A stretch of 36,465 nucleotides of DNA from an uncultured Bacteroides sp. Lineage in GTDB: Bacteria > Bacteroidota > Bacteroidia > Bacteroidales > Bacteroidaceae. Each line of letters starts with the position of its first letter. Within the stretch, counting starts at the first letter, position 1. The notes below the pieces were generated by a model. It worked only from the letters and a program-made list of their open reading frames with translations. It searched no databases and had not been told where the DNA came from. A program made the translations under genes and the position numbers. This document shows, one piece after another, positions 14,784-24,664 of the stretch. The stretch covers positions 1 to 36,465 of the forward strand of contig CAMTFK010000019.1 in the NCBI GenBank assembly GCA_947071285.1. The letters are read 5' to 3'.

Positions 14784-17378
14784 ATGAATTTGAGATTTGA
14801 AAAGAAACGCCAGGTATTACTGGGAATGGTTATTGTGTGTGTTAGTTCGTTTATAGGTATTAGAACTGTTCATGCAGCAGAGAAACCTGAAACAGCAAAC
14901 AATGAGTTTGTCTGGTTCAATGGGCAGCAAGCTGTCACTTATTCCATATCCAAATCCATATCTCCTGTAGTGACCGTTGCATTGGATATGTTTGCCAATG
15001 ATATAGAACAGGTAACAGGCATATCACCGAAGAAAGGTTCGCTGGAGACTTCGACCCTTCGTATTGTCCAATTGGACAAGGACAAAGCCGCAATAAAGGA
15101 ACTACGGAAAGCAGGAGTTCCGGTAGACAGCCTTAGCGCTAAAAAAGATGCCTTTTTTATCAAAGTCACAGGCAATTCCAATAAAAAACAGTTACTGATA
15201 GCAGGAAGTGACGGACGCGGAACTGCCTATGGAATACTTGAACTTTCTCGCCTGGCAGGAGTATCCCCTTGGGTATGGTGGGGAGACGTGACGCCGATGA
15301 AACAAGAAACACTGACGGTTCCTGCCAATTATACCACCTTCCAGAGCCCGTCGGTGGAATACCGTGGAATCTTCCTGAATGATGAGGACTGGAGTTTGCA
15401 GCCTTGGAGCTGGAAAAACTTTGAGCCATCTGACATAAAAGGGCGTATTGGAGCACGTACTTATAAAGAAATCTTCAAATTACTGATGCGCCTCCGTGCC
15501 AATGCAATCTGGCCGGGCATGCATGGCATCACGACTCCTTTCTACTTTGTGCCGGGAGCTAAAGAGGCAGCCGATAGTTGCGGCATCCTAATTGGTACTT
15601 CGCATTGCGAACCAATGATGCGCAATAATGTAGGTGAATGGAAAGTCAGCGAGCGAGGCGACTATAATTACATGACCAACCGTGAAGGAGTGCAATCGTA
15701 TTGGATAGAACGGCTGAAAGAGGCAGGCCCCTATGAGAATTTCTATACCATGGGCATGAGAGGTATCCATGACAGTGGAATGGAAGGAGTCAAGACCCTT
15801 CAAGAAAAGACCGATGCCCTGCAACAAGTAATCAACGACCAGCGTAAACTACTGGCGAAATATGTAGATAAGGATGTAGAGAAAATCCCCCAAGCTTTTG
15901 TCCCTTATAAAGAAGTACTTCAAATAATGGAGAATGGCTTGCAACTGCCGGAGGACATCACATTGATATGGTGCGATGACAACTATGGCTATATGACCCG
16001 TTTGAGCGACGAGGAACAGCAAAAGCGTAGCGGAGGTGCCGGAGTGTATTATCATCTCAGTTATTGGGGGCGTCCGCACGACTACATGTGGCTATGTACT
16101 ACCCAGCCGGGATTGATTTATAGCGAAATGAAACAGGCATACGACTGCAATGCCCGCCGCCTATGGGTGGTCAATGTGCACGACCTGAAACCGGTGGCTT
16201 ACGATCTGGAACTCTTTCTGGATATGGCATGGAATATCAACTCCGTATCTCCATCTACGCTTGTGGAGCATCAGAAGAACTGGCTTTGCCGCGAATTCGG
16301 AAAAGAAGCAGGAGAAAAGCTATTGCCCGCCATGTTAGAGTTTTATCGCCTGTGCGGCATCCGTAAACCGGAATTTATGGGTTGGAATCAGGTGGAACTT
16401 GACAAGAAGAAGTATACTAAAGGTTGGTCTCCGGTTAAAAATACAGATTTTAGCCTGACTGAATTCGGCGGAGAACTGGACCGTTATCTGGAATCTTATG
16501 AAGCCATTAAAGAAATCTTATCAGAAGTGGAACCAATGATTCCTCAGGAACGCAAAGATGCTTTCTTTGCCCAAATCAAGTATCCTGTGTTTGGTGCCGC
16601 AGCTATGAGCACAAAGATATTGGAAGCACAAAGAGCACGTTGCATCTCTCCGGGAAGCTGCGACACGACTTTATGGACCCGAGAGAGCCAATTAATGGCT
16701 GCCTGTGCCAAAAGCATCAAGGCTTATCAGGAAATACGCGACTTGACGGACTACTACAACAATGAGCTGGCAGGTGGCAAATGGAAATACTCCATGTGCC
16801 ACAATCCGCGGGATTTATATGTGTTCTATCCGCCTAAAGTCCCTGTATGGCTGACAGACAAAGAAATAGAGAAGTATGCTTCTTTAAAAAGAACAAAATC
16901 ATTACCTTTGGCAGAAGCAGTTAAAGATAGTTGTATCGTTTCTAATGCTTGCGATTATGCAAGAGCGTCCGAAGGTGTCATGACAATTCAATCATTGGGG
17001 CACAGCATGAATGCAGTTTCCGTACCGAAGGGAAAATCAATTACTTTTGAATTTGATTGCTCATGGGATGGAGAAGCGACACTGCGCACCGCCGTCATAC
17101 CTACACAACCTAATGATAAAGGGGATATTCGTTTCAGTGTCAGCATAGATGGTGAAAAACCTCAGATATGCTCCTTTAAAGAAGGTTTCCGCACGGAGGG
17201 CTGGAAGCAGAATGTGCTTCGGGGGCAGGCTATTCGTGAAACCAATCATCGATTGGCAAAAGGAAAGCACACCTTATCCATCACAGCCTTGGATGACCAT
17301 GTATTGATAGACCAATGGATGATTGATTTCAAGCCAGATAGAATGTTTTACGTATTCCCTGTCCAACCAACATATTAA
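14784..17378 (+). CDS. GH115 family alpha-glucuronidase
   Basis: The 864-residue secreted protein resembles GH115, enzymes that remove alpha-1,2-linked glucuronic acid or 4-O-methylglucuronic acid from xylan, or glucuronate from arabinogalactan. A signal peptide (about 1-32, ending near VHAAEK) precedes an N-terminal alpha/beta domain, then the catalytic barrel with family-like stretches such as YRGIFLNDEDWSLQPWS, RLRANAIWPGMHG and TMGMRGIHDSGMEG (about 321-334), and a C-terminal beta-sandwich (about 700-864). The length is close to that of known Bacteroides GH115 enzymes. I do not assign catalytic residues. It lies 96 bases after susD and seven bases before the next GH2 gene, so it is part of the locus and supports a glucuronate-bearing substrate. 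Confidence 0.88.
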   Translation: MNLRFEKKRQVLLGMVIVCVSSFIGIRTVHAAEKPETANNEFVWFNGQQAVTYSISKSISPVVTVALDMFANDIEQVTGISPKKGSLETSTLRIVQLDKDKAAIKELRKAGVPVDSLSAKKDAFFIKVTGNSNKKQLLIAGSDGRGTAYGILELSRLAGVSPWVWWGDVTPMKQETLTVPANYTTFQSPSVEYRGIFLNDEDWSLQPWSWKNFEPSDIKGRIGARTYKEIFKLLMRLRANAIWPGMHGITTPFYFVPGAKEAADSCGILIGTSHCEPMMRNNVGEWKVSERGDYNYMTNREGVQSYWIERLKEAGPYENFYTMGMRGIHDSGMEGVKTLQEKTDALQQVINDQRKLLAKYVDKDVEKIPQAFVPYKEVLQIMENGLQLPEDITLIWCDDNYGYMTRLSDEEQQKRSGGAGVYYHLSYWGRPHDYMWLCTTQPGLIYSEMKQAYDCNARRLWVVNVHDLKPVAYDLELFLDMAWNINSVSPSTLVEHQKNWLCREFGKEAGEKLLPAMLEFYRLCGIRKPEFMGWNQVELDKKKYTKGWSPVKNTDFSLTEFGGELDRYLESYEAIKEILSEVEPMIPQERKDAFFAQIKYPVFGAAAMSTKILEAQRARCISPGSCDTTLWTRESQLMAACAKSIKAYQEIRDLTDYYNNELAGGKWKYSMCHNPRDLYVFYPPKVPVWLTDKEIEKYASLKRTKSLPLAEAVKDSCIVSNACDYARASEGVMTIQSLGHSMNAVSVPKGKSITFEFDCSWDGEATLRTAVIPTQPNDKGDIRFSVSIDGEKPQICSFKEGFRTEGWKQNVLRGQAIRETNHRLAKGKHTLSITALDDHVLIDQWMIDFKPDRMFYVFPVQPTY

Positions 17379-17384
17379 TATAGC

Positions 17385-20231
17385 ATGAATTATATGAAAA
17401 GAATTATTGGATTATTCATTATTTTACTGTGTCTTTGTTCTGCAAAAGCTCAACAGACGGAAGTGAGATATCTCTCCGGCACAGGACCGGATAATACTGT
17501 GAAGTGGGATTTCTGGTGCTCATCAGGTATGAATTCCCAAAAGTGGAGCAAGATAGAAGTTCCGTCTTGCTGGGAACAGCAAGGTTTTGGAGGCTACACC
17601 TACGGACGCTACTACATTTATAAGGAACGCGAAAATGAAAAGCAATATGATGCCTACAGAGAACATGATTTTTGCGATGAATACGGCATTTATCGTCACC
17701 ACTTTGACGTTCCGGATACTTGGAAAGGCAAACAGATAAGCATTGTATTCGAAGGTGTCATGACCGATGCCGAAGTGAAAATCAACGATGTTATCGTTGG
17801 TCCCACCCATCAGGGAGCATTCTATCGTTTCTCTTATGATATCACAGACAAACTGAAATTCGGGAAAAAGAATTCAATGGAAGTGACGGTGAGGAAGCAA
17901 TCGGCGGATAAATCAGTTAATGCAGCGGAACGCCGTGCTGACTGGTGGCTCTTCGGAGGTATCTACCGCCCCGTATATCTGATGGCGAAACCTCGCACGC
18001 AAATAGACCATATAGCGGTGGATGCCCGTGCAGATGGTACATTGCGCACAGATGTCTATCTGAAAAATATTTCCAAAGGACAGCAAGTAGAGCTGTCGCT
18101 CATGTCCTGCGATTCACAGCTTTCCATAGGGAGACAGGTATGTGGACTTTCGACGGGAGAGAAACAGACACTTACCACACATTGGGAAAATATCAAGACA
18201 TGGAACCCTGAACATCCTAACCTTTATCGACTTACTATGCGTCTTCTTTCCACAACAGGAGATGTTGTACACGAGATAACGGAGCGCATTGGATTCCGCA
18301 CCATTGAATTCCGTCCCGAAGATGGCATATATCTGAACGGTACACGGCTTTTAGTAAAGGGAACTAACCGCCATTGCTTTGATTCTGAGACGGGTAGAAC
18401 AATCAGTCGGGAGCTCAGTCTAAAGGATGCTTTGCTCATTAAGCAGATGAATATGAATGCCGTGCGTTCACATTATCCTCCTGATACCCATTTTTTAGAA
18501 GTATGCGACTCCATAGGGCTTCTTTATCTCAATGAATTGTGTGGTTGGCAGAATAGCTATAGCACTGAAATAGCAGAAAAGTTACTGCCCGAAATGATGT
18601 TTCGTGATGTAAACCACCCGTGCATCTTTATTTGGGCAAATGGTAACGAAGGAGGATGGAATACCGCCATTGACAATCGTTTTGCCGACTACGACCCGCA
18701 GAAACGCCACATCATTCATCCGTGGGCAGATTTCAATGGTTTGGATACACGCCATTATCCCAATAGTACGGATAACATGTATCGGTTGGAACGCGGACAT
18801 AAGGTTTTCATGATGACGGAGTTTCTACATGGACTCTACGACCGTGGACAGGGTGCAGGCCTCAAAGGACTATGGTCAAAGTTTAAGGCGAATCCGCTCT
18901 TTGCCGGTGGCTTCCTTTGGGCGTATGTGGATGAAGCTATCCGCCGTACAGATACCGGACAAATGGACACTTACGGTCCTAATGCTCCCGATGGTATCGT
19001 GGGGGCAAATCGCGAAAAAGAAGGCAGCTTCTATACTGTTCGGGAGGTATGGTCGCCCATTCAAATAAATCCGTTTAAAATAACGTCTTCCTTCAAAGGA
19101 GATTTTTACGTAGCTAATGATTACTTATTCAGCAACTTAAACGAATGTCGAATGAAGTGGAAGGTAATGCGTTTACCTATTCCACAGGTGTCCGACAGCC
19201 CCATCTGCTTAGCAGAAGGTAGCGTACTGCTACCTGCGATTCAACCTGGTGAAAAGGGTACAGCCCACTTCGATCTGCCTGAAAAATTCTTCAATGGCGA
19301 CGTTCTGGAATTGGAAGCCTACAGTGCAACGGGTGATACGGTATGTAACTGGGCGTTCCCCATCAAGAATAATCGCAAGTACTTTGCAGAATACAGGCAT
19401 TTACAACCGGCAACAACAACTGCCGCCAGATATCAAACAGACGACAACAGTGTTACACTGATGGCAAATGGAGTTGCAGCAACATTCAACAAGGCAAATG
19501 GCAATTTGGTGGAAGTGAAAAATGGCAGCAAGATAATACCATTGTCTGATGGTCCTCTCCCGGTCGGGATGAAAATGCTTTTCAGCTCTGCTAACCTAAA
19601 AATGCAAGGTGACACTGCCATTTATACCGTAAAATATAAAGGTGCAGCCGACTCCATTGTCTGGAGAATGACACCTGACGGATTGTTTGGAATGGATGCA
19701 TTGGTGCTGAATTACAGGGCAGATAACAAGTTTGACGGTGCATACTTTGACCGTCCGGTTCATAATCTCGGCTTTTCATTCTCTTTTCCTGAAAAGAACG
19801 TCAGCGGGATGCGTTGGTTAGGTAAAGGCCCTTACCGGGTATGGAAGAACCGTATCGAAGGAACGAATTATGGCATTTGGCAAAAGGACTACAACAACAC
19901 TGTGACGGGAGAATATTATCATCCGCTTGTCTACCCGGAATTCAAAGGGTATCATGCCGGTCTCTATTGGGCAACACTCCAATCACAGACAACCCCAATG
20001 ACAGTCTATTCGGAAACTGACGGTATTTTCTTTCGTGTCTTCACTCCGGAAGAGCAGCGCGACCGCGAAAGCCGTGGAATATCGGTAAAGGAATATCCTG
20101 CCGGAGACATCTCGTTCCTGCTCGAGATACCTGCAGTAAACTCCCAAGGGACAGGGGGTGATGCTACCTATATTAAAATCAACAAGGGTGACGAGGGCTT
20201 CAGAGTGAAACTTTGGTTCGATTTTCACTAA
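17385..20231 (+). CDS. LacZ-like glycoside hydrolase family 2 enzyme
   Basis: The 948-residue protein has a signal peptide ending near SAKAQ. It has the multi-domain LacZ-type plan: sugar-binding jelly roll, immunoglobulin-like domain, TIM barrel, a second immunoglobulin-like domain and a C-terminal domain like the beta-galactosidase small chain (MRWLGKGPYRVWKNR near 810). FIWANGNEGGWN gives the acid/base Glu422 and MMTEFLHG gives the nucleophile Glu479. Beta-galactosidase is the likeliest activity, but GH2 members of this shape also cleave other beta-linked sugars. An alternative start at 17394 (MKRIIGLF) removes three residues and is equally good. It starts seven bases after the GH115 stop, so the two are surely co-transcribed. 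Confidence 0.9.
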   Translation: MNYMKRIIGLFIILLCLCSAKAQQTEVRYLSGTGPDNTVKWDFWCSSGMNSQKWSKIEVPSCWEQQGFGGYTYGRYYIYKERENEKQYDAYREHDFCDEYGIYRHHFDVPDTWKGKQISIVFEGVMTDAEVKINDVIVGPTHQGAFYRFSYDITDKLKFGKKNSMEVTVRKQSADKSVNAAERRADWWLFGGIYRPVYLMAKPRTQIDHIAVDARADGTLRTDVYLKNISKGQQVELSLMSCDSQLSIGRQVCGLSTGEKQTLTTHWENIKTWNPEHPNLYRLTMRLLSTTGDVVHEITERIGFRTIEFRPEDGIYLNGTRLLVKGTNRHCFDSETGRTISRELSLKDALLIKQMNMNAVRSHYPPDTHFLEVCDSIGLLYLNELCGWQNSYSTEIAEKLLPEMMFRDVNHPCIFIWANGNEGGWNTAIDNRFADYDPQKRHIIHPWADFNGLDTRHYPNSTDNMYRLERGHKVFMMTEFLHGLYDRGQGAGLKGLWSKFKANPLFAGGFLWAYVDEAIRRTDTGQMDTYGPNAPDGIVGANREKEGSFYTVREVWSPIQINPFKITSSFKGDFYVANDYLFSNLNECRMKWKVMRLPIPQVSDSPICLAEGSVLLPAIQPGEKGTAHFDLPEKFFNGDVLELEAYSATGDTVCNWAFPIKNNRKYFAEYRHLQPATTTAARYQTDDNSVTLMANGVAATFNKANGNLVEVKNGSKIIPLSDGPLPVGMKMLFSSANLKMQGDTAIYTVKYKGAADSIVWRMTPDGLFGMDALVLNYRADNKFDGAYFDRPVHNLGFSFSFPEKNVSGMRWLGKGPYRVWKNRIEGTNYGIWQKDYNNTVTGEYYHPLVYPEFKGYHAGLYWATLQSQTTPMTVYSETDGIFFRVFTPEEQRDRESRGISVKEYPAGDISFLLEIPAVNSQGTGGDATYIKINKGDEGFRVKLWFDFH

Positions 20232-20249
20232 CTATAAAGAAACAAAACG

Positions 20250-20270
20250 GCGAGCATTCATCTCGCTTTT
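20250..20270 (+). terminator. Rho-independent terminator after the GH2 gene
   Basis: GCGAG (20250-20254) pairs with CTCGC (20262-20266) and is followed by TTTT, 19 bases after the stop. The stem is short (5 bp). Confidence 0.55.
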
Positions 20271-20280
20271 GCATAAAGGA

Positions 20281-20324
20281 TTCACAGACGGTGGCTATTT
20301 TGATACTATAGCCACCGCTGTGAA
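20281..20324. terminator. Long hairpin between convergent genes
   Basis: TTCACAGACGGTGGCTAT pairs with ATAGCCACCGCTGTGAA, a stem of about 17 bp with one bulged A and a nine-base loop. It lies between the plus-strand GH2 gene and the minus-strand DUF3244-like gene. It lacks a T-run on either side, so termination is only a suggestion. Confidence 0.45.
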
Positions 20325-20413
20325 GAATTGTACAATTTTAATGTCTAAAGGAAAATTGCACATGAAAAAGAGGAAAGATGCTCCTTAAAAGAACAGATAG
20401 GAAGAATGTTTTC

Positions 20414-20782
20414 TTACACAATTTCTACCGTATAAGATTCTCCCAAATTAGTTAAGGCAATTACAAGAGTATTACCGGTAAAAGTGCCAGAATACACGAT
20501 TTCACCGGATTCGGTATCTTTAACTACTAAATATTCGTCTTCGATAGGTGCCCCAAAGCAAATGTAGAGTTGATTGTCCTCAATATAGCCGGGAACTACG
20601 GGTAATATGGAACGAGTAGATGTTTCTCCTTTCAATAAATGAATATTGGCAGGCTTTCTGATTTTCTTCTCTTCTGTAGGAACAGACGAAGTTCCGTCAG
20701 CTATGACTGATGCATTTATAGATAACATAGTCGGCTGCAATAAGAACACACTTCCTAATAAAACCAATGATAATGCTTTCAT
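20414..20782 (-). CDS. Small secreted DUF3244-like protein
   Basis: The protein has 122 residues from the ATG at 20782; a GTG nine bases further upstream is possible but less likely. MKALSLVLLGSVFLLQPTML is a signal peptide. The mature part is a short beta-rich domain with VVPGYIEDNQLYICFG, YLVVKDTESGEIVYSG and a closing GESYTVEIV, a pattern I associate with DUF3244, a Bacteroides family of unknown function. It is probably periplasmic or surface-exposed. It lies 149 bases downstream of the membrane TPR/LuxR-like gene on the same strand, so that protein may control it. A near-match to the -7 box (TAACTTCG) is present upstream. Confidence 0.75.
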   Translation of the reverse strand: MKALSLVLLGSVFLLQPTMLSINASVIADGTSSVPTEEKKIRKPANIHLLKGETSTRSILPVVPGYIEDNQLYICFGAPIEDEYLVVKDTESGEIVYSGTFTGNTLVIALTNLGESYTVEIV

Positions 20783-20931
20783 GAATCTCACGCATTTTTA
20801 TAAGATTAATAATAGGGCGAAGTTAGCCATATCAAAGCAAAAAAGAGAATAAAAACGATAACATCTCTTTTTTATAAAAGCGTGTATTTCAGCGCATTAA
20901 GATATTAAGTCATAACAATTACAGCTATATC

Positions 20932-22572
20932 TTACTGGATATCAGACTTTTGTTTCATCCTATGTCTTCTTTGAACAACTATCTGCTTATTTACATTGCC
21001 AAAGCAAAGGGCAATTGTAAAATCATCCCAGCCGCAAAGCGAAAGACATAAGAATATGCAGTCGTCTTCAGTATATTTAGGATAGGTTTGGCGTAAATAA
21101 GCGATATAGTCCTTATAGATATTCATAATGCTCAGGCGAAGTTGCTTCTGTTCATCTTCCAACAAAATACGCAGGTTCTGCTTTTTCGTGGTTTTCTCTT
21201 GACGGCTCAGTTGCTCTACTTTCCGATAAATAGGAGTTTTCTTAAAGATGATATTACATAATTCGGCCTTTTCATCGGCCAATCTTCTTATTTCACTCTC
21301 CCTTTGAGATATTTTCTCCTTAGCTTGTTCTTGTTCCATGCGCAATGAAGCTATATGATATTGAGACTCTGCAATATCAGCCTTTAGTGAGGCTCTGTCA
21401 CGCTCATACTCCAACTGCATAATCTTTTTGCGGCGTTTCACCCGCTGAACATACCAAACAGCCAAAACAATCACAAGCAAACTAAGAATAATGAGAAAAA
21501 GCCGCTGTCTCTCCATCGCCAGTTTATCCTTATAGACCTTCATTTCTGCTTCGTGTACATAAGCTTTCTGCTCCGTTTCAGAACTTTGCTTATGAAAATA
21601 AATAGAATCCATTACGCTTGAATAGGCCTCCGAATATTGCAATGCCCGTTGAAATTCCTCTCCTACATCCATTACGTCTTTCAGACCATACAAAGCCAAA
21701 GCTCTTGTTTCCATCAGCGTATCACACAAAGCTTGTCTAAAATAATATTCTGCTGAGTCAAGATGTTCTTGGTTTAAGAATGCATATCCTATCACGATAG
21801 CGGCTTTTGAAGCCAATCTTTTACTAAAAGCTAAAGAGCGCTTTCCATAAAAAAGTATAGAGTCCATATCCTCATAAGAACAGCTCAAGTTATGATAGAT
21901 CATTGCAGCAATCGCAGAGTCATTCTTCTCCAAAGCAAGCTCCAATCCCCGTTTCATGTGTTCAAGAGCAAGCCGGGTATCACCCTGCAACAAATAATTC
22001 CATCCTATACCATTAGCAACAGAAGCCAATCCTTCCTTACAGTCACATCTCATAAAACAATCCTCAGCTTGTTGATATGCTTCAGTCGATTTTTCCGTCA
22101 GCACCTGATTAGAATACAGATTACCCAAATCCTCATAAAGCATTCCTTTTATCCGCAGTTCTTTTTCATCCGTCTCACCGAGTTCTTTCAATGCTGCAAA
22201 GTAGTTTTCCATAGCCTCTGCATGCATATTCATCCGAAACAGCAAGCGTCCTTTATACATCAAAGCTTTCGCACGATTTATGCCGCTACCATAGTAATGA
22301 ATAGCTTCATTCAGCAAAGAATCACATGCTAAGAGAGGAAGATATTTCTTATCCGTTGCTTCAGCCAAAAGCAGTCCGTAATACATTTGTTCGGACTTGG
22401 AAAGAGCATCGGGAGAAATGGATTGCAGAAGCTGATAACTACTGTCGGGAGAAGAGGAGATTAAAGTCTCGGCACGAAGCAGCTGTTTGTCTTCTACTTT
22501 GTTCTTATTGCAGGAGACAAGAATCAGAAAGAGACAAAGGGCAGATAGTAAGCCATTCAATCGGGTTAGCAT
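20932..22572 (-). CDS. Membrane TPR protein with LuxR-like C-terminus
   Basis: The 546-residue protein starts with a lipoprotein-like signal (LFLILVSC, Cys21). TPR-like helices follow (about 30-340; repeats such as AEDCFMRCDCKEGLASVANG and AIAAMIYHNLSCSYED). One membrane segment (about 353-373; LIILSLLVIVLAVWYV) leads to a basic RVKRRKK stretch and a coiled coil (about 380-450). The C-terminal 70 residues, with YTEDDCIFLCLSLCGWDD, FTIALCFGNVNKQIVVQRRH and RMKQK, look like a degenerate LuxR/GerE helix-turn-helix. I infer a periplasmic TPR sensor with a cytoplasmic DNA-binding tail. A lipoprotein signal plus an internal membrane segment is odd; the N-terminus could instead be an uncleaved anchor. 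Such TPR regulators are common in Bacteroides but poorly studied. Confidence 0.7.
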   Translation of the reverse strand: MLTRLNGLLSALCLFLILVSCNKNKVEDKQLLRAETLISSSPDSSYQLLQSISPDALSKSEQMYYGLLLAEATDKKYLPLLACDSLLNEAIHYYGSGINRAKALMYKGRLLFRMNMHAEAMENYFAALKELGETDEKELRIKGMLYEDLGNLYSNQVLTEKSTEAYQQAEDCFMRCDCKEGLASVANGIGWNYLLQGDTRLALEHMKRGLELALEKNDSAIAAMIYHNLSCSYEDMDSILFYGKRSLAFSKRLASKAAIVIGYAFLNQEHLDSAEYYFRQALCDTLMETRALALYGLKDVMDVGEEFQRALQYSEAYSSVMDSIYFHKQSSETEQKAYVHEAEMKVYKDKLAMERQRLFLIILSLLVIVLAVWYVQRVKRRKKIMQLEYERDRASLKADIAESQYHIASLRMEQEQAKEKISQRESEIRRLADEKAELCNIIFKKTPIYRKVEQLSRQEKTTKKQNLRILLEDEQKQLRLSIMNIYKDYIAYLRQTYPKYTEDDCIFLCLSLCGWDDFTIALCFGNVNKQIVVQRRHRMKQKSDIQ

Positions 22573-22757
22573 AAAATAATTCTATTATTAGATGACAAAG
22601 AAAACAAAAAGAAAGAGATAGAGCAATAGATACATCAGAAAAGTTCAGACTTATCCGCCACATCATTCACAGCCCTGCTTTATGCCTTCTCTATAGCCCA
22701 CCTTAGCTTAAACAATGATAAGAAAGAGAAAAAATAAAGGAGTAGCTGTTTTTTTCG

Positions 22758-22765
22758 TAACTTTG
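22758..22765 (+). promoter_or_regulatory. Putative -7 box for mnmG
   Basis: TAACTTTG, an exact TAnnTTTG match, lies 24 bases upstream of the mnmG ATG. No clear -33 TTTG. Confidence 0.5.
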
Positions 22766-22789
22766 CACAGTTTTAAATACATTGAATGA

Positions 22790-24664
22790 ATGGAGTTTAA
22801 ATACGACGTTATCGTGATTGGCGCCGGACATGCCGGTTGTGAAGCTGCCGCAGCCGCAGCAAATCTGGGTTCAAAAACCTGTCTTATCACCATGGACATG
22901 AATAAGATAGGACAGATGAGTTGCAATCCTGCCGTAGGTGGCATTGCCAAAGGACAAATTGTACGAGAGATAGACGCTTTAGGCGGATACATGGGGCTGG
23001 TGACTGACCAGACTGCCATCCAGTTTCGCATATTGAACCGCTCCAAAGGCCCTGCCATGTGGAGCCCGCGTGCTCAATGCGACCGTAATAAATTCATCTG
23101 GGCATGGCGCGAAATCCTGGAGAACATCTCAAACCTGCATATCTGGCAAGATACTGTACGCGAAATCCTCATTGAGGATGGAGAGATTGTAGGTTTGACT
23201 ACCTTACTGGATGTCACCTTCCGCGCCAAGTGCATCGTATTAACTGCCGGAACTTTCCTGAACGGACTGATGCACGTCGGGCGTACCCAACTTGCCGGCG
23301 GACGCATGGCAGAACCTGCATCTTACAAATTAACCGAATCCATCGCAAGACACGGCATTGAGTATGGGCGCATGAAAACCGGTACCCCTGTCCGCATTGA
23401 CGGGCGGAGCGTACACTATGAATACATGGAGACACAGGATGGCGAATCGGACTTCCACAAGTTTTCATTCATGGACACCAGCATCCGTCACCTGAAACAA
23501 CTTCCATGCTGGACTTGCTTCACAAACGAAGAAGTGCATCGCGTGTTGCGCGAAGGCTTACCGGATTCTCCCCTTTTCAACGGACAAATTCAAAGCATCG
23601 GTCCCCGCTATTGCCCCAGCATCGAAACTAAAATAGTAACATTCCCCGATAAGGGACAACACCAGCTTTTCCTTGAACCGGAAGGGGAAACGACTCAGGA
23701 ACTTTATTTAAATGGTTTCTCTTCATCGCTCCCCATGAATATACAAATCGAAGCATTGAAGAAAGTACCCGCATTCAAGGATTTGGTTATTTACCGCCCG
23801 GGCTATGCCATCGAATATGATTTCTTCGACCCTACGCAACTAAAACACACGTTGGAATCGAAGAAAATCAAGAACCTGTTCTTTGCCGGACAAGTGAACG
23901 GAACCACCGGATATGAAGAAGCTGCCGGACAAGGAATCATTGCCGGTATCAATGCACACATCAATTGCCATGGCGACGAACCATTTACTCTGGCACGAGA
24001 CGAAGCATATATCGGCGTATTAATCGACGACCTGGTGACAAAAGGAGTGGATGAGCCTTACCGCATGTTTACTTCACGCGCGGAGTACCGCATCTTATTA
24101 CGCATGGACGACGCCGACATGCGCCTTACTGAAAAGGCTTGGAAGCTCGGGCTTGTCAAGAGCGACCGCTACGAATTGCTGAAGCGGAAGCGTGATGCTA
24201 TCAATAGTATCGTGGAGTTCACCCGCAACTACTCGATGAAACCGGCATTAATTAATCCGGCATTAGAAAAGCTCGGTACCACTCCCCTACGACAAGGATG
24301 CAAATTAATAGATTTGATAAACCGTCCGCAAGTTACCATTGAGAACATGGCGGAACATGTTGACGCCTTCCGTCGGGAACTGGATAAAATTACTGAAAGG
24401 AAAGAAGAAATCATGGAGGCTGCCGAAATACTTATCAAGTATGAAGGGTACATCGGACGTGAGCGAATCATCGCTGATAAATTAGCCCGACTGGAAAGCA
24501 TCAAGATAAAGGGAAAGTTCGATTATAATTCCATTCAATCCCTTTCCACCGAAGCCAGACAGAAATTGGAGAAGATAGATCCGGAAACAATAGCTCAGGC
24601 GAGCCGTATCCCGGGAGTATCTCCAAGCGATATAAACGTTCTGCTGGTACTTTCGGGCAGATAA
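22790..24664 (+). CDS. mnmG: tRNA uridine-5-carboxymethylaminomethyl synthesis enzyme MnmG
   Basis: The 624-residue FAD protein (also called GidA) works with MnmE to modify uridine 34 in the wobble position of certain tRNAs. The N-terminal dinucleotide-binding motif GAGHAGCEAA is at 11-20. Family motifs include MSCNPAVGGIAKGQIVREID, GGRMAEPASYKL, RMKTGTPVRIDGR, FAGQVNGTTGYEEAAGQG and MFTSRAEYRILLR, and the C-terminal helical domain is complete (IPGVSPSDINVLLVL). The length is normal. It is the first gene of a plus-strand series with apt and uvrC. In many bacteria this gene lies near the replication origin, which is relevant to the parS-like site just behind it. Confidence 0.98.
   Translation: MEFKYDVIVIGAGHAGCEAAAAAANLGSKTCLITMDMNKIGQMSCNPAVGGIAKGQIVREIDALGGYMGLVTDQTAIQFRILNRSKGPAMWSPRAQCDRNKFIWAWREILENISNLHIWQDTVREILIEDGEIVGLTTLLDVTFRAKCIVLTAGTFLNGLMHVGRTQLAGGRMAEPASYKLTESIARHGIEYGRMKTGTPVRIDGRSVHYEYMETQDGESDFHKFSFMDTSIRHLKQLPCWTCFTNEEVHRVLREGLPDSPLFNGQIQSIGPRYCPSIETKIVTFPDKGQHQLFLEPEGETTQELYLNGFSSSLPMNIQIEALKKVPAFKDLVIYRPGYAIEYDFFDPTQLKHTLESKKIKNLFFAGQVNGTTGYEEAAGQGIIAGINAHINCHGDEPFTLARDEAYIGVLIDDLVTKGVDEPYRMFTSRAEYRILLRMDDADMRLTEKAWKLGLVKSDRYELLKRKRDAINSIVEFTRNYSMKPALINPALEKLGTTPLRQGCKLIDLINRPQVTIENMAEHVDAFRRELDKITERKEEIMEAAEILIKYEGYIGRERIIADKLARLESIKIKGKFDYNSIQSLSTEARQKLEKIDPETIAQASRIPGVSPSDINVLLVLSGR

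Noticed and set aside
20331..20357. CAATTTT/AAAATTG inverted repeat after the LacZ-like GH2 gene
   Set aside because: The stem is only seven AT-rich pairs in an AT-rich gap and can arise by chance; the hairpins at 20250 and 20281 are stronger.
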